Positions 7,686-16,073 of a DNA stretch of 45,476 nucleotides are shown piece by piece. Every line of letters starts with the position of its first letter. Positions within the stretch are counted from its first letter, which is position 1. Made by a program: the position numbers and the translations under genes. The notes under the pieces were generated by a model, which was not told the DNA's origin, did not search any database, and saw nothing but the letters and a program-made list of their open reading frames with translations. The DNA is from Gordonibacter sp036659115 (GTDB lineage: Bacteria; Actinomycetota; Coriobacteriia; Coriobacteriales; Eggerthellaceae): the NCBI RefSeq assembly GCF_036659115.1, contig NZ_JAVXDF010000007.1; one strand, written 5' to 3'.

Positions 7686-8723
7686 TTAGATGATCGCCGT
7701 TCCCGGGCCGCCTTCGTCGTAGCGATGGCAGGCGCACCAGTGGTTCGGCTTCACCTCGATCAGCGGGGGCATGGTCTCGTCGCAGCCGTCGACCTTCGCG
7801 AAGCACCGGCTGGCAAAACGGCAGCCGGGCGGCGGGTCGATGGGCGAGGGCACGTCGCCTTCCAAGATAATGCGCTCCTTCTTGGTGGCGGGGTCGACCG
7901 AGGGGATCGCCGAGAGCAATGCCTGCGTGTAGGGGCAGAGCGGATCGGCGTACAGCGATTTCTTCGGCGCGATCTCCATGAGCTTGCCCAAATACATGAC
8001 ACCTACGCGGTCGGACACGTGCTTTACGACGTTCAGGCCGTGGGCGATGAACAGGTAGGTCAGGCCGAACTGCTCTTTCAGCTCGTCGAGCAGGTTCAGG
8101 ACCTGCGCCTGGATGGATACGTCCAGGGCGCTGACCGGCTCGTCGCACACGATGAGCTTGGGGTTCACCGCAAGGGCGCGGGCGATGCCGATGCGCTGGC
8201 GCTGTCCGCCCGAGAACTCGTGGGGGTAGCGGTTGCGCATGTAATTGGCCAGGCCGACGCGTTCCAGAAGCTCGTTCACGCGATCCTCGACCTGATCCTT
8301 AGGCAGAATGTTGTTCGTGATGATAGGCTCGGCGATGATGTCGCCGATGCGCATGCGCGGGTTCAGTGAAGCGTAGGGGTCTTGGAAGATCAGCTGGATG
8401 TCCTTGCAGTAGGTCTTCCGTTCCGCCGGCTTCATGGCCGTAAGATCCATGCCATCGAAGATGATCTTGCCCGAAGTGGGGCGCAGTAGGTTCACCAGCA
8501 TCTTGCCGACCGTAGTTTTGCCGCAGCCCGATTCGCCGACCAGGCCGAATGCCTCGCCTTTGCGGATGTGGAAGCTTACGTCGTCGACGGCTTGCACATG
8601 CGAGGTGGCATGCCCGAAGAAGTTCGTCTCGGCGGTGAAGCGCTTTGTGAGATGCTGCACGTCGAGCAGGATATCCTGCTCGGGCGCGGACGTGCCGTCC
8701 GCGCCCTGAACGGTGTCGCTCAT
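7686..8723 (-). CDS. oppF: Oligopeptide ABC transporter ATP-binding protein OppF
   Basis: The 345-residue ATPase has Walker A GESGCGKTT, signature FSGGQRQRIGIARAL, Walker B IVCDEPVSALD, and the C-terminal oligopeptide/dipeptide domain with a CRFASRC cysteine cluster typical of OppF/DppF. Together with OppD it powers uptake of peptides through OppBC. Its ATG overlaps the oppD stop in an ATGA junction, showing translational coupling. It is the last gene before the operon terminator. Confidence 0.93.
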   Translation of the reverse strand: MSDTVQGADGTSAPEQDILLDVQHLTKRFTAETNFFGHATSHVQAVDDVSFHIRKGEAFGLVGESGCGKTTVGKMLVNLLRPTSGKIIFDGMDLTAMKPAERKTYCKDIQLIFQDPYASLNPRMRIGDIIAEPIITNNILPKDQVEDRVNELLERVGLANYMRNRYPHEFSGGQRQRIGIARALAVNPKLIVCDEPVSALDVSIQAQVLNLLDELKEQFGLTYLFIAHGLNVVKHVSDRVGVMYLGKLMEIAPKKSLYADPLCPYTQALLSAIPSVDPATKKERIILEGDVPSPIDPPPGCRFASRCFAKVDGCDETMPPLIEVKPNHWCACHRYDEGGPGTAII

Positions 8724-9838
8724 CGGTTCGCCTCCTCGATCTTGTCAATTTCGGCTTCGCGGACGTTCTCGGCTGCAAGCAGGGCTTCCGACACATGCAT
8801 GGCGAGTGATGCCTCGGCATCGGCACGTGCCTCTGCCTCCGCCTCGGCGACTGCGTTGCCGCTGACAGCCTGCCCCTCGGCGTTCTCGTACAAGAAGCAG
8901 CGCACCTTGTGGTCGCCTATCTGCACCAGGTCGGGCACCTTGGTGCGGCAGATGTCCATGCAGGAATCGCAGCGGTCGGAGAAGTGACAGCCCGGGGGCA
9001 TCTCGAGCGGGTTTGGCACGGCACCCTTGATCATGTACAGGCGCTCGGAGTCGTCGTCCTCTAGGCGGGGGATGGACTTCAGGAGGCCTAGGGTGTAGGG
9101 GTGCATGGGGTGGTCGAACAGGGAGCGCACGTCGGCTTCTTCCACCACTTGGCCGCAGTACATGACGACGACGCGGTCGGCTGTCTCGGATACCACGCCC
9201 AAATCGTGCGTGATCAGCAGCACGGCCATGCCGGTTTCCTGGCGCAGGCGGCGCAACAGGTCCAGGATCTGAGCCTGGATGGTCACGTCGAGGGCCGTGG
9301 TGGGCTCGTCGGCGATGAGCAGCTTGGGATTGCAGGCCAGCGCCATGGCGATCATGACGCGTTGGCGCATGCCGCCCGACATCTGGTGCGGATAGTCGCG
9401 CACACGCTTTTCGGGGCTGGGGATACCCACTTTGCGCAGCATGTCCACGGCGCGCGCCAGGGCATCTTTCTTGGAGATATTTTCGTGTGTGCGGATGGCC
9501 TCCGTGATTTGGTTGCCCACGCGGTATACGGGGTTCAGCGACGTCATGGGTTCCTGGAATATCATGGCCATGTCATTGCCGCGCAGGGCACGGTAGTCCT
9601 TTTCGGGCAGGGTCGCCAGATCCTTACCCTCAAACACCATCTCGCCACCTGCTACATAACCAGGCTCGCCTAAAAGGCCCATAACCGACAGGCTGGTTAC
9701 CGACTTGCCGGAACCCGACTCGCCGACGATGGCCAGGATCTCGCCCTCGTCGACCTCGAAACTCACGTCCTCGACGGCATGGACGACGCCTTTTTTCATG
9801 GGGAAGTCCGTTGAGAGGTTTTTCACCGACAGCAACAT
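8720..9838 (-). CDS. oppD: Oligopeptide ABC transporter ATP-binding protein OppD
   Basis: The 372-residue ATPase has Walker A GESGSGKSV, signature MSGGMRQRVMIAMAL, Walker B LLIADEPTTALD and the C-terminal CHFSDRCDSC cysteine cluster of the OppD/DppD group. The start ATG at 9838 was chosen over an upstream in-frame codon because a good GAGGTGA site precedes it. The C-terminal tail from about residue 320 is an Ala/Glu-rich, probably helical extension not usual in the family. It overlaps oppF by 4 nt. Confidence 0.93.
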   Translation of the reverse strand: MLLSVKNLSTDFPMKKGVVHAVEDVSFEVDEGEILAIVGESGSGKSVTSLSVMGLLGEPGYVAGGEMVFEGKDLATLPEKDYRALRGNDMAMIFQEPMTSLNPVYRVGNQITEAIRTHENISKKDALARAVDMLRKVGIPSPEKRVRDYPHQMSGGMRQRVMIAMALACNPKLLIADEPTTALDVTIQAQILDLLRRLRQETGMAVLLITHDLGVVSETADRVVVMYCGQVVEEADVRSLFDHPMHPYTLGLLKSIPRLEDDDSERLYMIKGAVPNPLEMPPGCHFSDRCDSCMDICRTKVPDLVQIGDHKVRCFLYENAEGQAVSGNAVAEAEAEARADAEASLAMHVSEALLAAENVREAEIDKIEEANR

Positions 9839-9842
9839 GGGA

Positions 9843-10766
9843 TCACCTCTTCCTTGCTTTGGGGTCCAGACCGTCGCGCACGCCGTCACCTAGCAGGTTG
9901 AAGGCAAGCACGGTCAGCGTGATGGCCAGGCCGGGGAAGATCATGAGCCAGGGTGCGCGGAACAGCTCGTTGCGGCCGCGGCCCAGCATGTCGCCCCACT
10001 CGGCATCAGGCGGTTGCACGCCCAGACCCAGGAAGCCCAGTGCCGCAGCGTCCAGGATGGCGGTGGAGATGCCCAGCGTCGCACGCACAATGATGGACGG
10101 CATGACGTTCGGCAGCACGTGCCGGAAGATTATCTTGAAGTTCGAGTCGCCCACGACGCGTGCGGCAGCCACGTAGTCGTTCTCCTTGATGGACAGGATC
10201 TCCGAGCGTACGATACGCGCATACTCGGGGATGGCTACCAGGCCGATGGCCACGATGGCCTTCTCGATGCCGGGGCCGAGCGCGGCCATGATGGCGATGG
10301 CCAAAAGGATAGAGGGGATGGCCAGCATCATGTCCATGATACGCATGATGACCGTGTCCAGTTTGCCGCCCTTGTAGCCGGCGATGGCGCCCAGGATAAC
10401 GCCGGCGGAGAGCGATATAGCTACGGCGAGCAGACCCACCGTCAGCGTGATCTGCGTTCCCACCAGCACGCGGCAGAAGATATCGCGACCCTGGATGTCG
10501 GTGCCGAACCAATGCGCGGCCGAAGGGCCTACCAGCGACTGCGACAGGTCTTGTGCGTACGGGTCGTAGGGCAAGACGCCCGGAGCCAGCTTCGTTACCA
10601 CGGCGATCGTGGCAAGAATGAGAATGAAGATGCCGCTAATCAGCGATGCCTTGTTCGACACGATGCCCGCGAACACGTCTTTCCATATGCTTTCGTGTTT
10701 TTCCTTGACTGGCTGAGCAGCCAGTGCGGCGGCAGGCTCGGTTGCAAGTTGCTTGCTCTTACTCAT
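9843..10766 (-). CDS. oppC: Oligopeptide ABC transporter permease OppC
   Basis: This permease of 307 residues has an N-terminal cytoplasmic segment, a first membrane span with a periplasmic loop, and five more spans. The coupling loop (YVAAARVVG through FRHVLPN) contacts the ATPases. It pairs with OppB to form the peptide channel. The ATG at 10766 is preferred over an in-frame GTG at 10775 because the AGGGGTG site is well spaced for the ATG. It overlaps nothing but follows the oppB stop (10772) closely. Confidence 0.92.
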   Translation of the reverse strand: MSKSKQLATEPAAALAAQPVKEKHESIWKDVFAGIVSNKASLISGIFILILATIAVVTKLAPGVLPYDPYAQDLSQSLVGPSAAHWFGTDIQGRDIFCRVLVGTQITLTVGLLAVAISLSAGVILGAIAGYKGGKLDTVIMRIMDMMLAIPSILLAIAIMAALGPGIEKAIVAIGLVAIPEYARIVRSEILSIKENDYVAAARVVGDSNFKIIFRHVLPNVMPSIIVRATLGISTAILDAAALGFLGLGVQPPDAEWGDMLGRGRNELFRAPWLMIFPGLAITLTVLAFNLLGDGVRDGLDPKARKR

Positions 10767-10771
10767 CGGTA

Positions 10772-11791
10772 TCACCCCTCTTCCTTCGCACCGTACTTGA
10801 TGCGCGGATCAAGGTAGGCGTATACGATATCGACGAGCAGGTTCATGACGACGAATATGACCGCCACTAAAAGCACGATGCCCTGCACGACCGGGAAGTC
10901 GCTCTTCAGTACGCAGTCGACGGCGAACTTGCCGATACCCGGCCATGCGAACACCGTCTCGGTCAAGAGCGCGCCGCCCAGCAGGCTGCCGAACTGCAGG
11001 CCAATGACCGTGGATACGGGCAGCATGGCGTTTCGCAGCGCATGCTTGATGTTCACGGTGCCGTTCTTCAGGCCCTTCGCCCGTGCCGTGCGCACGTAGT
11101 CCTCGCTGAGTGTCTCGAGCATGCTCGAGCGGGTCATACGCGTGATGATGGCCATAGAATACAGCGAGAGGGCCAGCGTGGGTAGTATCAAGTGGATCAG
11201 CACGTCGCCCAATGCCATCCAGTCGCCCCGGGCGATGGTGTCGATGATGAAGAACCCGGTGCCCCCGTTCGGTTGGAGCAAGGGCGACACGCGGCCGCTT
11301 GAGGGAAGCCAATGCAGGATGCCCGAGAACAGTAAGATCAGCAGGATGCCGGACCAGAAGATCGGCATGGACACACCCACCAAGGCTATGACCATGCTGA
11401 CGTTGTCTGCGACCTTATTCTTCTTCACCGCCGCCAGCACGCCCAGCGATACACCCACGATCGTCGCCACGATGATGGCGCAGATGGCAAGCTCAGCTGT
11501 GGCCGGGAAGCGCGAGGCGATCTCGGCGGTCACCGGCTGGTGGGTGTAGTACGAGGTGCCCAGGTTGCCCTGCACCGCGCCTACGATGAAGTTGATGTAC
11601 TGAAGCCAGATAGGATCGTCCAGCCCGTTGTCGGCGCGCCAAGCCGCCATCGCCTCGATAGTTGCGTGCTCGCCCAGAACCACCGGAGCCGGGTCCGGGG
11701 CCAACACGCGGGTGATGAGGAAGATGATGACCGTCACACCCAGCAAAACAGGAATCACCATAAGGATTCGTTTGAGGATGTATTTGAGCAC
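10772..11791 (-). CDS. oppB: Oligopeptide ABC transporter permease OppB
   Basis: The 339-residue permease starts with the family hallmark MLKYILKRIL and a first span, followed by a large external loop and five spans. The coupling loop contains YVRTARAKGL and ALRNAMLP. The start codon is GTG with an AGGAG site at normal distance. It follows oppA on the minus strand after a 222-nt spacer that carries two hairpins, so it is likely expressed less than oppA. Confidence 0.92.
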   Translation of the reverse strand: MLKYILKRILMVIPVLLGVTVIIFLITRVLAPDPAPVVLGEHATIEAMAAWRADNGLDDPIWLQYINFIVGAVQGNLGTSYYTHQPVTAEIASRFPATAELAICAIIVATIVGVSLGVLAAVKKNKVADNVSMVIALVGVSMPIFWSGILLILLFSGILHWLPSSGRVSPLLQPNGGTGFFIIDTIARGDWMALGDVLIHLILPTLALSLYSMAIITRMTRSSMLETLSEDYVRTARAKGLKNGTVNIKHALRNAMLPVSTVIGLQFGSLLGGALLTETVFAWPGIGKFAVDCVLKSDFPVVQGIVLLVAVIFVVMNLLVDIVYAYLDPRIKYGAKEEG

Positions 11792-11829
11792 AAAAGCTCC
11801 TTTCTTGCCATCCTGTTGCGAACAGGAAC

Positions 11830-11858
11830 AAAGCCGGAGACCCGTGGTCCCCGGCTTT
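11830..11858 (-). terminator. Second intercistronic hairpin between oppA and oppB
   Basis: The arms aaagccgg (11830-11837) and ccggcttt (11851-11858) continue inward through a G.U pair to a 3-nt loop on the minus strand. Only a weak T tract follows, so it may be an attenuator or an mRNA-stabilising stem rather than a full terminator. Confidence 0.55.
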
Positions 11859-11972
11859 GAGCATGCTAAATCTTCATAGCATACATATCATCAGATCATT
11901 TATGACCGGATGACAGTGTAGCGCAAGTATGGCCCCTCGGCGGTGAGAAAACGACATGTGGACCTACTTGCG

Positions 11973-12005
11973 AAAAAGCCCGGCACTCCAGGTGGAGTGC
12001 CGGGC
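11973..12005 (-). terminator. Intrinsic terminator after oppA
   Basis: On the minus strand, 12-bp arms (12005-11994 with 11989-11978) are followed by TTTTT. It lies 9 nt past the oppA stop and before oppB, so it should make oppA transcripts more abundant than those of the membrane and ATPase genes. Confidence 0.85.
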
Positions 12006-12013
12006 GGATGGCC

Positions 12014-13648
12014 TTATGCTTGCTTGGACACACCCTTGAAGAAGGCGACGCCCGTCGGGTGGTAGTAGAAGTCCTTGACCTTGGGGTTGATGCCCAGCAG
12101 GTTCTTGGAGTGGGAGATAAGCACCCACGGCTGCTTCTTGGCTACCATTTCCTCGCACTGCTTGTAGATGGCATCGCGCTCGGCGCCATCCGGCGTGGCA
12201 AGGCCTTCGGCGATGAGCTTCTTATACTCTTCGTCCTGGAAGTGAGCCACGTTCATGGACCAGTTCGTGTCGGCCAGCAGGTTCATGAAGTTGTCCGGGT
12301 CGCCGTTGTCGCCGGTCCAGCCGTAGAAGCAGATGTCATAGGGATCGGTCTGCACCTTGGTCTTGTACGTGGTCCAGTCGTACTGGGTGATGGTCACGTC
12401 TACGCCGACGTTGGCCAGGTAACCTTGGATCATATTGGCCAGATCGGTGCCGCCCTTCTGGTTGTAAGGACGGGCGGTGGTGTAGGTGATGCACTTCAGC
12501 GACGTGATGCCCTTGTCGGCCAGTGCCTTCTTGGCGGCCTCGGGGTCGAAGGAGGTCTGCTTGATGTCCTTGTCGTAAGGTGCCATCCAGATAGGCATGA
12601 CGGAGTTCGCCACGGTGGCGAAGTCGCCGTAGATGCTCTTGACCAGTTCCTCGACGTTGATCGCCTGGGCGACGGCCTTGCGAACCTCTTGGTCGGTGCA
12701 GGCACCCACCTCGGTGTTGAATGCCATGTAGTTGATGGTCATGCCGTCCTCGGAGAACAGCTCAAAACCGGCATCCGTGATCTGCGTGGCCGACGAGGGG
12801 TCGACGCTCGAGATGATGTCGCACTCGCCGTTCATGAGCGACGTGATGCGCGTATTGCCCTCGGTGATGATCTTGAACACGAGGTTCTTCGTCTTGGGAG
12901 CGTCGCCCCAGTAGTCCGGGTTGGCTTCCAGCGTGATGGAGGCGCCCTTCGTCCAGTTGACGAACTTGTAGGGGCCCGTGCCGATGGGCGGATCGATAGG
13001 CTGGCCGGCCGGAGCCGCCGCGGCAGCCTTGGGCGACACGATGGGGGAGGCAAGCGCCATAGCCAGGTTCTTCACGAGCGGGGCGGATGCCGCGCGCATG
13101 GTGATCTCCACCGTGGTGGGATCAAGGGCCTTGACGGTCTCTACGCCGCTGCCCGCATCCTTCTCGCCGAATACGAACGAAGCGTAGGGCATGTCGGAGT
13201 TGCGGTTGGGCTCGAGCTGGCGCTCGATGGAGGCAACCACGGCTTCGGCGTTGAAGTCGGTGCCGTCGTGGAACTTGATGCCCTTGTTCAGCTTGATGGT
13301 GTACTTGAGGCCGTCAGCCGAGATCTCGGGCAGGTCCACGGCCAGGCAGGGCGCAACCTTCGCGTCTTTTGCCCCATACTGGTACAGGCCCTCGTGGATG
13401 TTGGCAGAGACGATGGCGGACTCGCCGTCGTCGAAGTACGCCGGGTCCAGCGCACGCGGGTCGGCTGTGAGGCTGTACGTGATGGTGTCGGCGGTGCCGC
13501 CTGCGGCGGAGCCGCCGTCGGTTTTGGCCGGTTCGCTGGTGCTGCCGTTGCCGCCGCAGCCTGCCAGGCTAACCAGGCCGAAACCTGCTGCCGACACGCC
13601 GAGCAACTCAACGAACTTGCGCCTGCTAAAGGTGAACTTCTCTTCCAT
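12014..13648 (-). CDS. oppA: Peptide-binding lipoprotein OppA/DppA, Tat-type signal
   Basis: The 544-residue precursor has a twin-arginine signal (SRRKF at residues 8-12), a hydrophobic stretch and a lipobox LAGC with Cys31 as the lipid-modified residue. The mature part is a family 5 solute-binding protein: the entry with RALDPAYFDD, IKFHDGTDFNAEAVVAS and the GTGPYKFVNW segment are all typical. It captures peptides outside the membrane and delivers them to OppBC. A Tat route for a peptide-binding lipoprotein is uncommon but seen in related anaerobic actinobacteria. AGGAGA lies 7 nt before the ATG. It is the first gene of the opp operon. Confidence 0.93.
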   Translation of the reverse strand: MEEKFTFSRRKFVELLGVSAAGFGLVSLAGCGGNGSTSEPAKTDGGSAAGGTADTITYSLTADPRALDPAYFDDGESAIVSANIHEGLYQYGAKDAKVAPCLAVDLPEISADGLKYTIKLNKGIKFHDGTDFNAEAVVASIERQLEPNRNSDMPYASFVFGEKDAGSGVETVKALDPTTVEITMRAASAPLVKNLAMALASPIVSPKAAAAAPAGQPIDPPIGTGPYKFVNWTKGASITLEANPDYWGDAPKTKNLVFKIITEGNTRITSLMNGECDIISSVDPSSATQITDAGFELFSEDGMTINYMAFNTEVGACTDQEVRKAVAQAINVEELVKSIYGDFATVANSVMPIWMAPYDKDIKQTSFDPEAAKKALADKGITSLKCITYTTARPYNQKGGTDLANMIQGYLANVGVDVTITQYDWTTYKTKVQTDPYDICFYGWTGDNGDPDNFMNLLADTNWSMNVAHFQDEEYKKLIAEGLATPDGAERDAIYKQCEEMVAKKQPWVLISHSKNLLGINPKVKDFYYHPTGVAFFKGVSKQA

Positions 13649-14071
13649 GAACAGGATCTCCTTCCCTCAACCCCGGGTCGCCGGGGCCCTCCTTCGAGCT
13701 TGATGGCTCGTGCGTAGTCTACCATGGTGGACAAACTCACGCATTCCGTATACTTTAGTGCAATAGAGCGTTGCGATGCCGGGGAAAAGGGGACGAAACG
13801 TACTTTTAATCTGCCGAATGCATCAAATCGTCCCTGAAAGGCACCATTATCCGTTAATACCATAGGGCCGTCTATCGAGAGCTGTGCCAGACGGCGTCGG
13901 CCGTGAACGGCAGGTATTCGTCGGTGCATCGACGATGGCGGTTCCATGAATGGGCACCTGCGGCGATGCCTGCAACGTCATAATTGTGCGCACTGGGATC
14001 GAGAAACGAAAGTCCGACAGGGGCTCGCGCGCGCTTTCCCGATGCGGGTGTCGGCGTGCTACTATGGCACC
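13649..14071. other. Divergent spacer between oppA and fetA
   Basis: This stretch must carry the oppA promoter (minus) and the fetA promoter (plus). A TACTAT -10-like box at 14060-14065 is placed for fetA. I see no gene or strong structure in the remainder. Confidence 0.6.
14060..14065 (+). promoter_or_regulatory. -10 box of fetAB, leaderless start likely
   Basis: TACTAT ends 6 nt before the fetA ATG at 14072, so the predicted transcription start coincides with the start codon. No Shine-Dalgarno sequence is present. Confidence 0.4.
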
Positions 14072-14869
14072 ATGGCTTTATTCCGAGCAGAACATATCGC
14101 GGTATCTTACCTGCGCGACGGCGCGCAGGTGCCCGTGCTGGCAGACGAGGGTTTCTCGCTCGAGGCGGGGCACCTCTACGATCTGGTGGGGCCGTCCGGT
14201 GCGGGTAAGTCGACCATGCTCAGGGCATGCGCCCTCATGCTTGAGCGGCAGGCGGGCGAGCTGTACTTGGACGAGGTTCCCAGCTCGTCGTTCAAGCCTG
14301 TCGAGTGGCGCCGCCGTGTGTGCTTGGTGCCGCAAGAGCCCTCGCTGGTTCCCGGCAACGTGCGTGCCAACCTGGTGCTGCCCTGGACGCTGAAGGTGAA
14401 CGCCGGCCGCAAGCAGCCTGCCGACGAAGTGCTGTCGCGCTTGCTCGCGTTGGCGGAGCTTCCCGACGTGGCCCTGACGCGCGATGTGTCCCAGCTTTCG
14501 GGCGGACAGGCGGCCCGGGTGGCGCTGCTGCGCGCATTCGCCACCGCGCCTGAGGTGCTGCTGCTCGACGAGGTGGACTCCGCCCTGGATGCCGAGTCGG
14601 CCTGCGCCGTGGGCCGTATGACCAAGGCGTTGGTGGGGCCGCGCATGACGTGCCTGCGCATTCGCCACCGTGCTCCGGACGGGTTTGCGGACGGTACTTA
14701 TACGTTGCGGGCAGGCGAGCTGTCCTATACCGAAAATCCGCCTGGTTCTGAGGACCTCCCGTGCGCCCAGGGCTTCGACCCTGCCGCCTACGCCGCTTTG
14801 GACGCGTTGGGCGGGTATGCTGGCAGTGCGACAGGCGAGGGGGCTGCGGCAGAGAGGGTGCGCAGATGA
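14072..14869 (+). CDS. fetA: FetA-like ABC transporter ATP-binding protein
   Basis: The 265-residue ATPase has Walker A GPSGAGKST (residues 40-48), a Q-loop in LVPQEPSLVPG, signature LSGGQAARVALLRA and Walker B VLLLDEVDSALD. The combination with the next gene, a UPF0014 membrane protein, identifies the FetAB (YbbL-YbbM) pair, which in E. coli is linked to iron export and oxidative stress resistance. The ATG was chosen because similarity begins at MALFRAEHI; the longer open frame upstream has no family similarity. The last 40 residues form an extra tail. The stop overlaps the next start in ATGA. Confidence 0.85.
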   Translation: MALFRAEHIAVSYLRDGAQVPVLADEGFSLEAGHLYDLVGPSGAGKSTMLRACALMLERQAGELYLDEVPSSSFKPVEWRRRVCLVPQEPSLVPGNVRANLVLPWTLKVNAGRKQPADEVLSRLLALAELPDVALTRDVSQLSGGQAARVALLRAFATAPEVLLLDEVDSALDAESACAVGRMTKALVGPRMTCLRIRHRAPDGFADGTYTLRAGELSYTENPPGSEDLPCAQGFDPAAYAALDALGGYAGSATGEGAAAERVRR

Positions 14870-15660
14870 GCGGCGGTGTGGTGGACATCGGCTACGTGGA
14901 ACTGTTTGCGGCCAGTGCGCTGATGCTGGTGGCGGGCTTGGTTTCATGGAAGCTGGAGCTGGGGCAGACCAAGCGTATAGCCGTGTCGGCCGTGCGCGCC
15001 TTCGTTCAGCTGCTGGCGGCCGGCGTTGTGCTCATGTTCCTGTTCAAGTACCAGACGTGGTGGCTGGTGCTGCTGGCGTTGGGCATCATGGTGCTGGCGG
15101 CCACGCAGATTGCCACCGCGCGGGTCAAAAGCTCTATCAGGGGGCTTTGGCCGGCTGTGTTCGTGTCGCTGTTCGCCTCGTCGATGACGGTGGCGTTCGT
15201 CGTGGTGGAGGGCGTGATACATGCTGATCCCTGGTACAGCGCGCGCGAGCTCATACCCATTGCGGGTATGGTCATCGGCAACGCCATGTCGGCGACGGCG
15301 GTGGCGGTAGACCGCTTGTTTTCCGACCTGGATAGCCGGTCGGGAGAGATGTTTACCCTGGTGGCGCTCGGCGCGACGGCCAAAGAGGCGGCGTTTCCCT
15401 CGCTTAAGGCCGCTATCGGTGCGGGCATGACGCCTATCCTGGCATCTATGTCGGCAGCGGGTATCGTCACCATCCCCGGCATGATGTCGGGCCAGCTGTT
15501 GGCAGGGGCGGACCCGGTGTCGGCGGCGAAATACCAGATCGTAGTCATGCTCATGCTGTCGGCTGCCAACACGGTGGCCATCACGCTGGCGTGCTACCTT
15601 ACCTATCGCAAGCGCTTCTCGCCGGATGGATATTATCTGGACAAGGGCATCCGCGGCTAG
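14866..15660 (+). CDS. fetB: FetB-like UPF0014 membrane permease
   Basis: The 264-residue protein has seven or so predicted membrane spans and the family core: ELIPIAGMVIGNAMSATAVAVDR, the KEAAFPSLKAAIGAGMTPI block and IVTIPGMMSGQLLAG. It forms the membrane part of the FetAB exporter. The start ATG overlaps the fetA stop by 4 nt, so the two are translationally coupled. The start was set by this overlap rather than by the longer open frame. Confidence 0.88.
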   Translation: MSGGVVDIGYVELFAASALMLVAGLVSWKLELGQTKRIAVSAVRAFVQLLAAGVVLMFLFKYQTWWLVLLALGIMVLAATQIATARVKSSIRGLWPAVFVSLFASSMTVAFVVVEGVIHADPWYSARELIPIAGMVIGNAMSATAVAVDRLFSDLDSRSGEMFTLVALGATAKEAAFPSLKAAIGAGMTPILASMSAAGIVTIPGMMSGQLLAGADPVSAAKYQIVVMLMLSAANTVAITLACYLTYRKRFSPDGYYLDKGIRG

Positions 15661-15669
15661 GCCGTCCTC

Positions 15670-15675
15670 TATAAT
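15670..15675 (+). promoter_or_regulatory. Consensus -10 box before the 15701 gene
   Basis: A perfect TATAAT sits 10 nt downstream of the fetB stop. The predicted start is near 15682, giving a 19-nt leader with its own AAAGGA site. The -35 region is weak. Confidence 0.55.
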
Positions 15676-15700
15676 CGTGTGCGACGTGAAAGGACGTATC

Positions 15701-16039
15701 GTGGCAGACGACAAGACGTTTTCCCATATTACGGTTTCGACCGACGACGAGGACGATTTCGTCATTCAAGCCGGTGCTCCTGCTGCGCCGCCGCGTACGG
15801 CGGCAGAAGAGCCGTGTCGGGAACAGACGCGTGCGCACGAGGATCTTGCAGAAAGCTCCGCGTCAGACGGCGATTCCCCGACGGCGAAGAAGCCGTCGCG
15901 TGCGGGTGATGGCGACTACCAGGAAACCACCCTCGAGGATTTGAAGGGCTCGTCCATGCCCGCTGCGCAAAAGGCGGTGTTGGTGGCTGCCCTGCTGTTG
16001 GTGGCCGTGTTCGTCGCCTATTATCTGTTCTTACGCTAA
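15701..16039 (+). CDS. Small tail-anchored membrane protein, unknown function
   Basis: The 112-residue protein starts at GTG, with AAAGGA 7 nt upstream. It is mostly an acidic, low-complexity cytoplasmic region ending in one C-terminal membrane span (about residues 90-108), so it should be tail-anchored with the N-terminus inside. The segment QETTLEDLKGS just before the span resembles the Thr-Thr motifs that actinobacterial Ser/Thr kinases phosphorylate in FHA-domain partners, but no kinase is nearby. It has its own promoter and lies 34 nt before a second single-span protein. I do not recognise a named family. Confidence 0.65.
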   Translation: MADDKTFSHITVSTDDEDDFVIQAGAPAAPPRTAAEEPCREQTRAHEDLAESSASDGDSPTAKKPSRAGDGDYQETTLEDLKGSSMPAAQKAVLVAALLLVAVFVAYYLFLR

Positions 16040-16073
16040 ACGCGTTTTACTAACCTGTCAGGAAGGCCAAACG

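Noticed and set aside
7498..8148. 650-nt upstream extension of the M16C peptidase frame
   Set aside because: It runs antisense through oppF, has no family similarity and no ribosome site; the family start is at 7497.
12008..13717. 569-codon plus-strand frame opposite oppA
   Set aside because: Shadow frame; oppA on the minus strand has signal, lipobox and family motifs.
13946..14071. N-terminal extension of fetA
   Set aside because: Similarity to the ABC family begins only at 14072, and a -10-like box lies just before that ATG.
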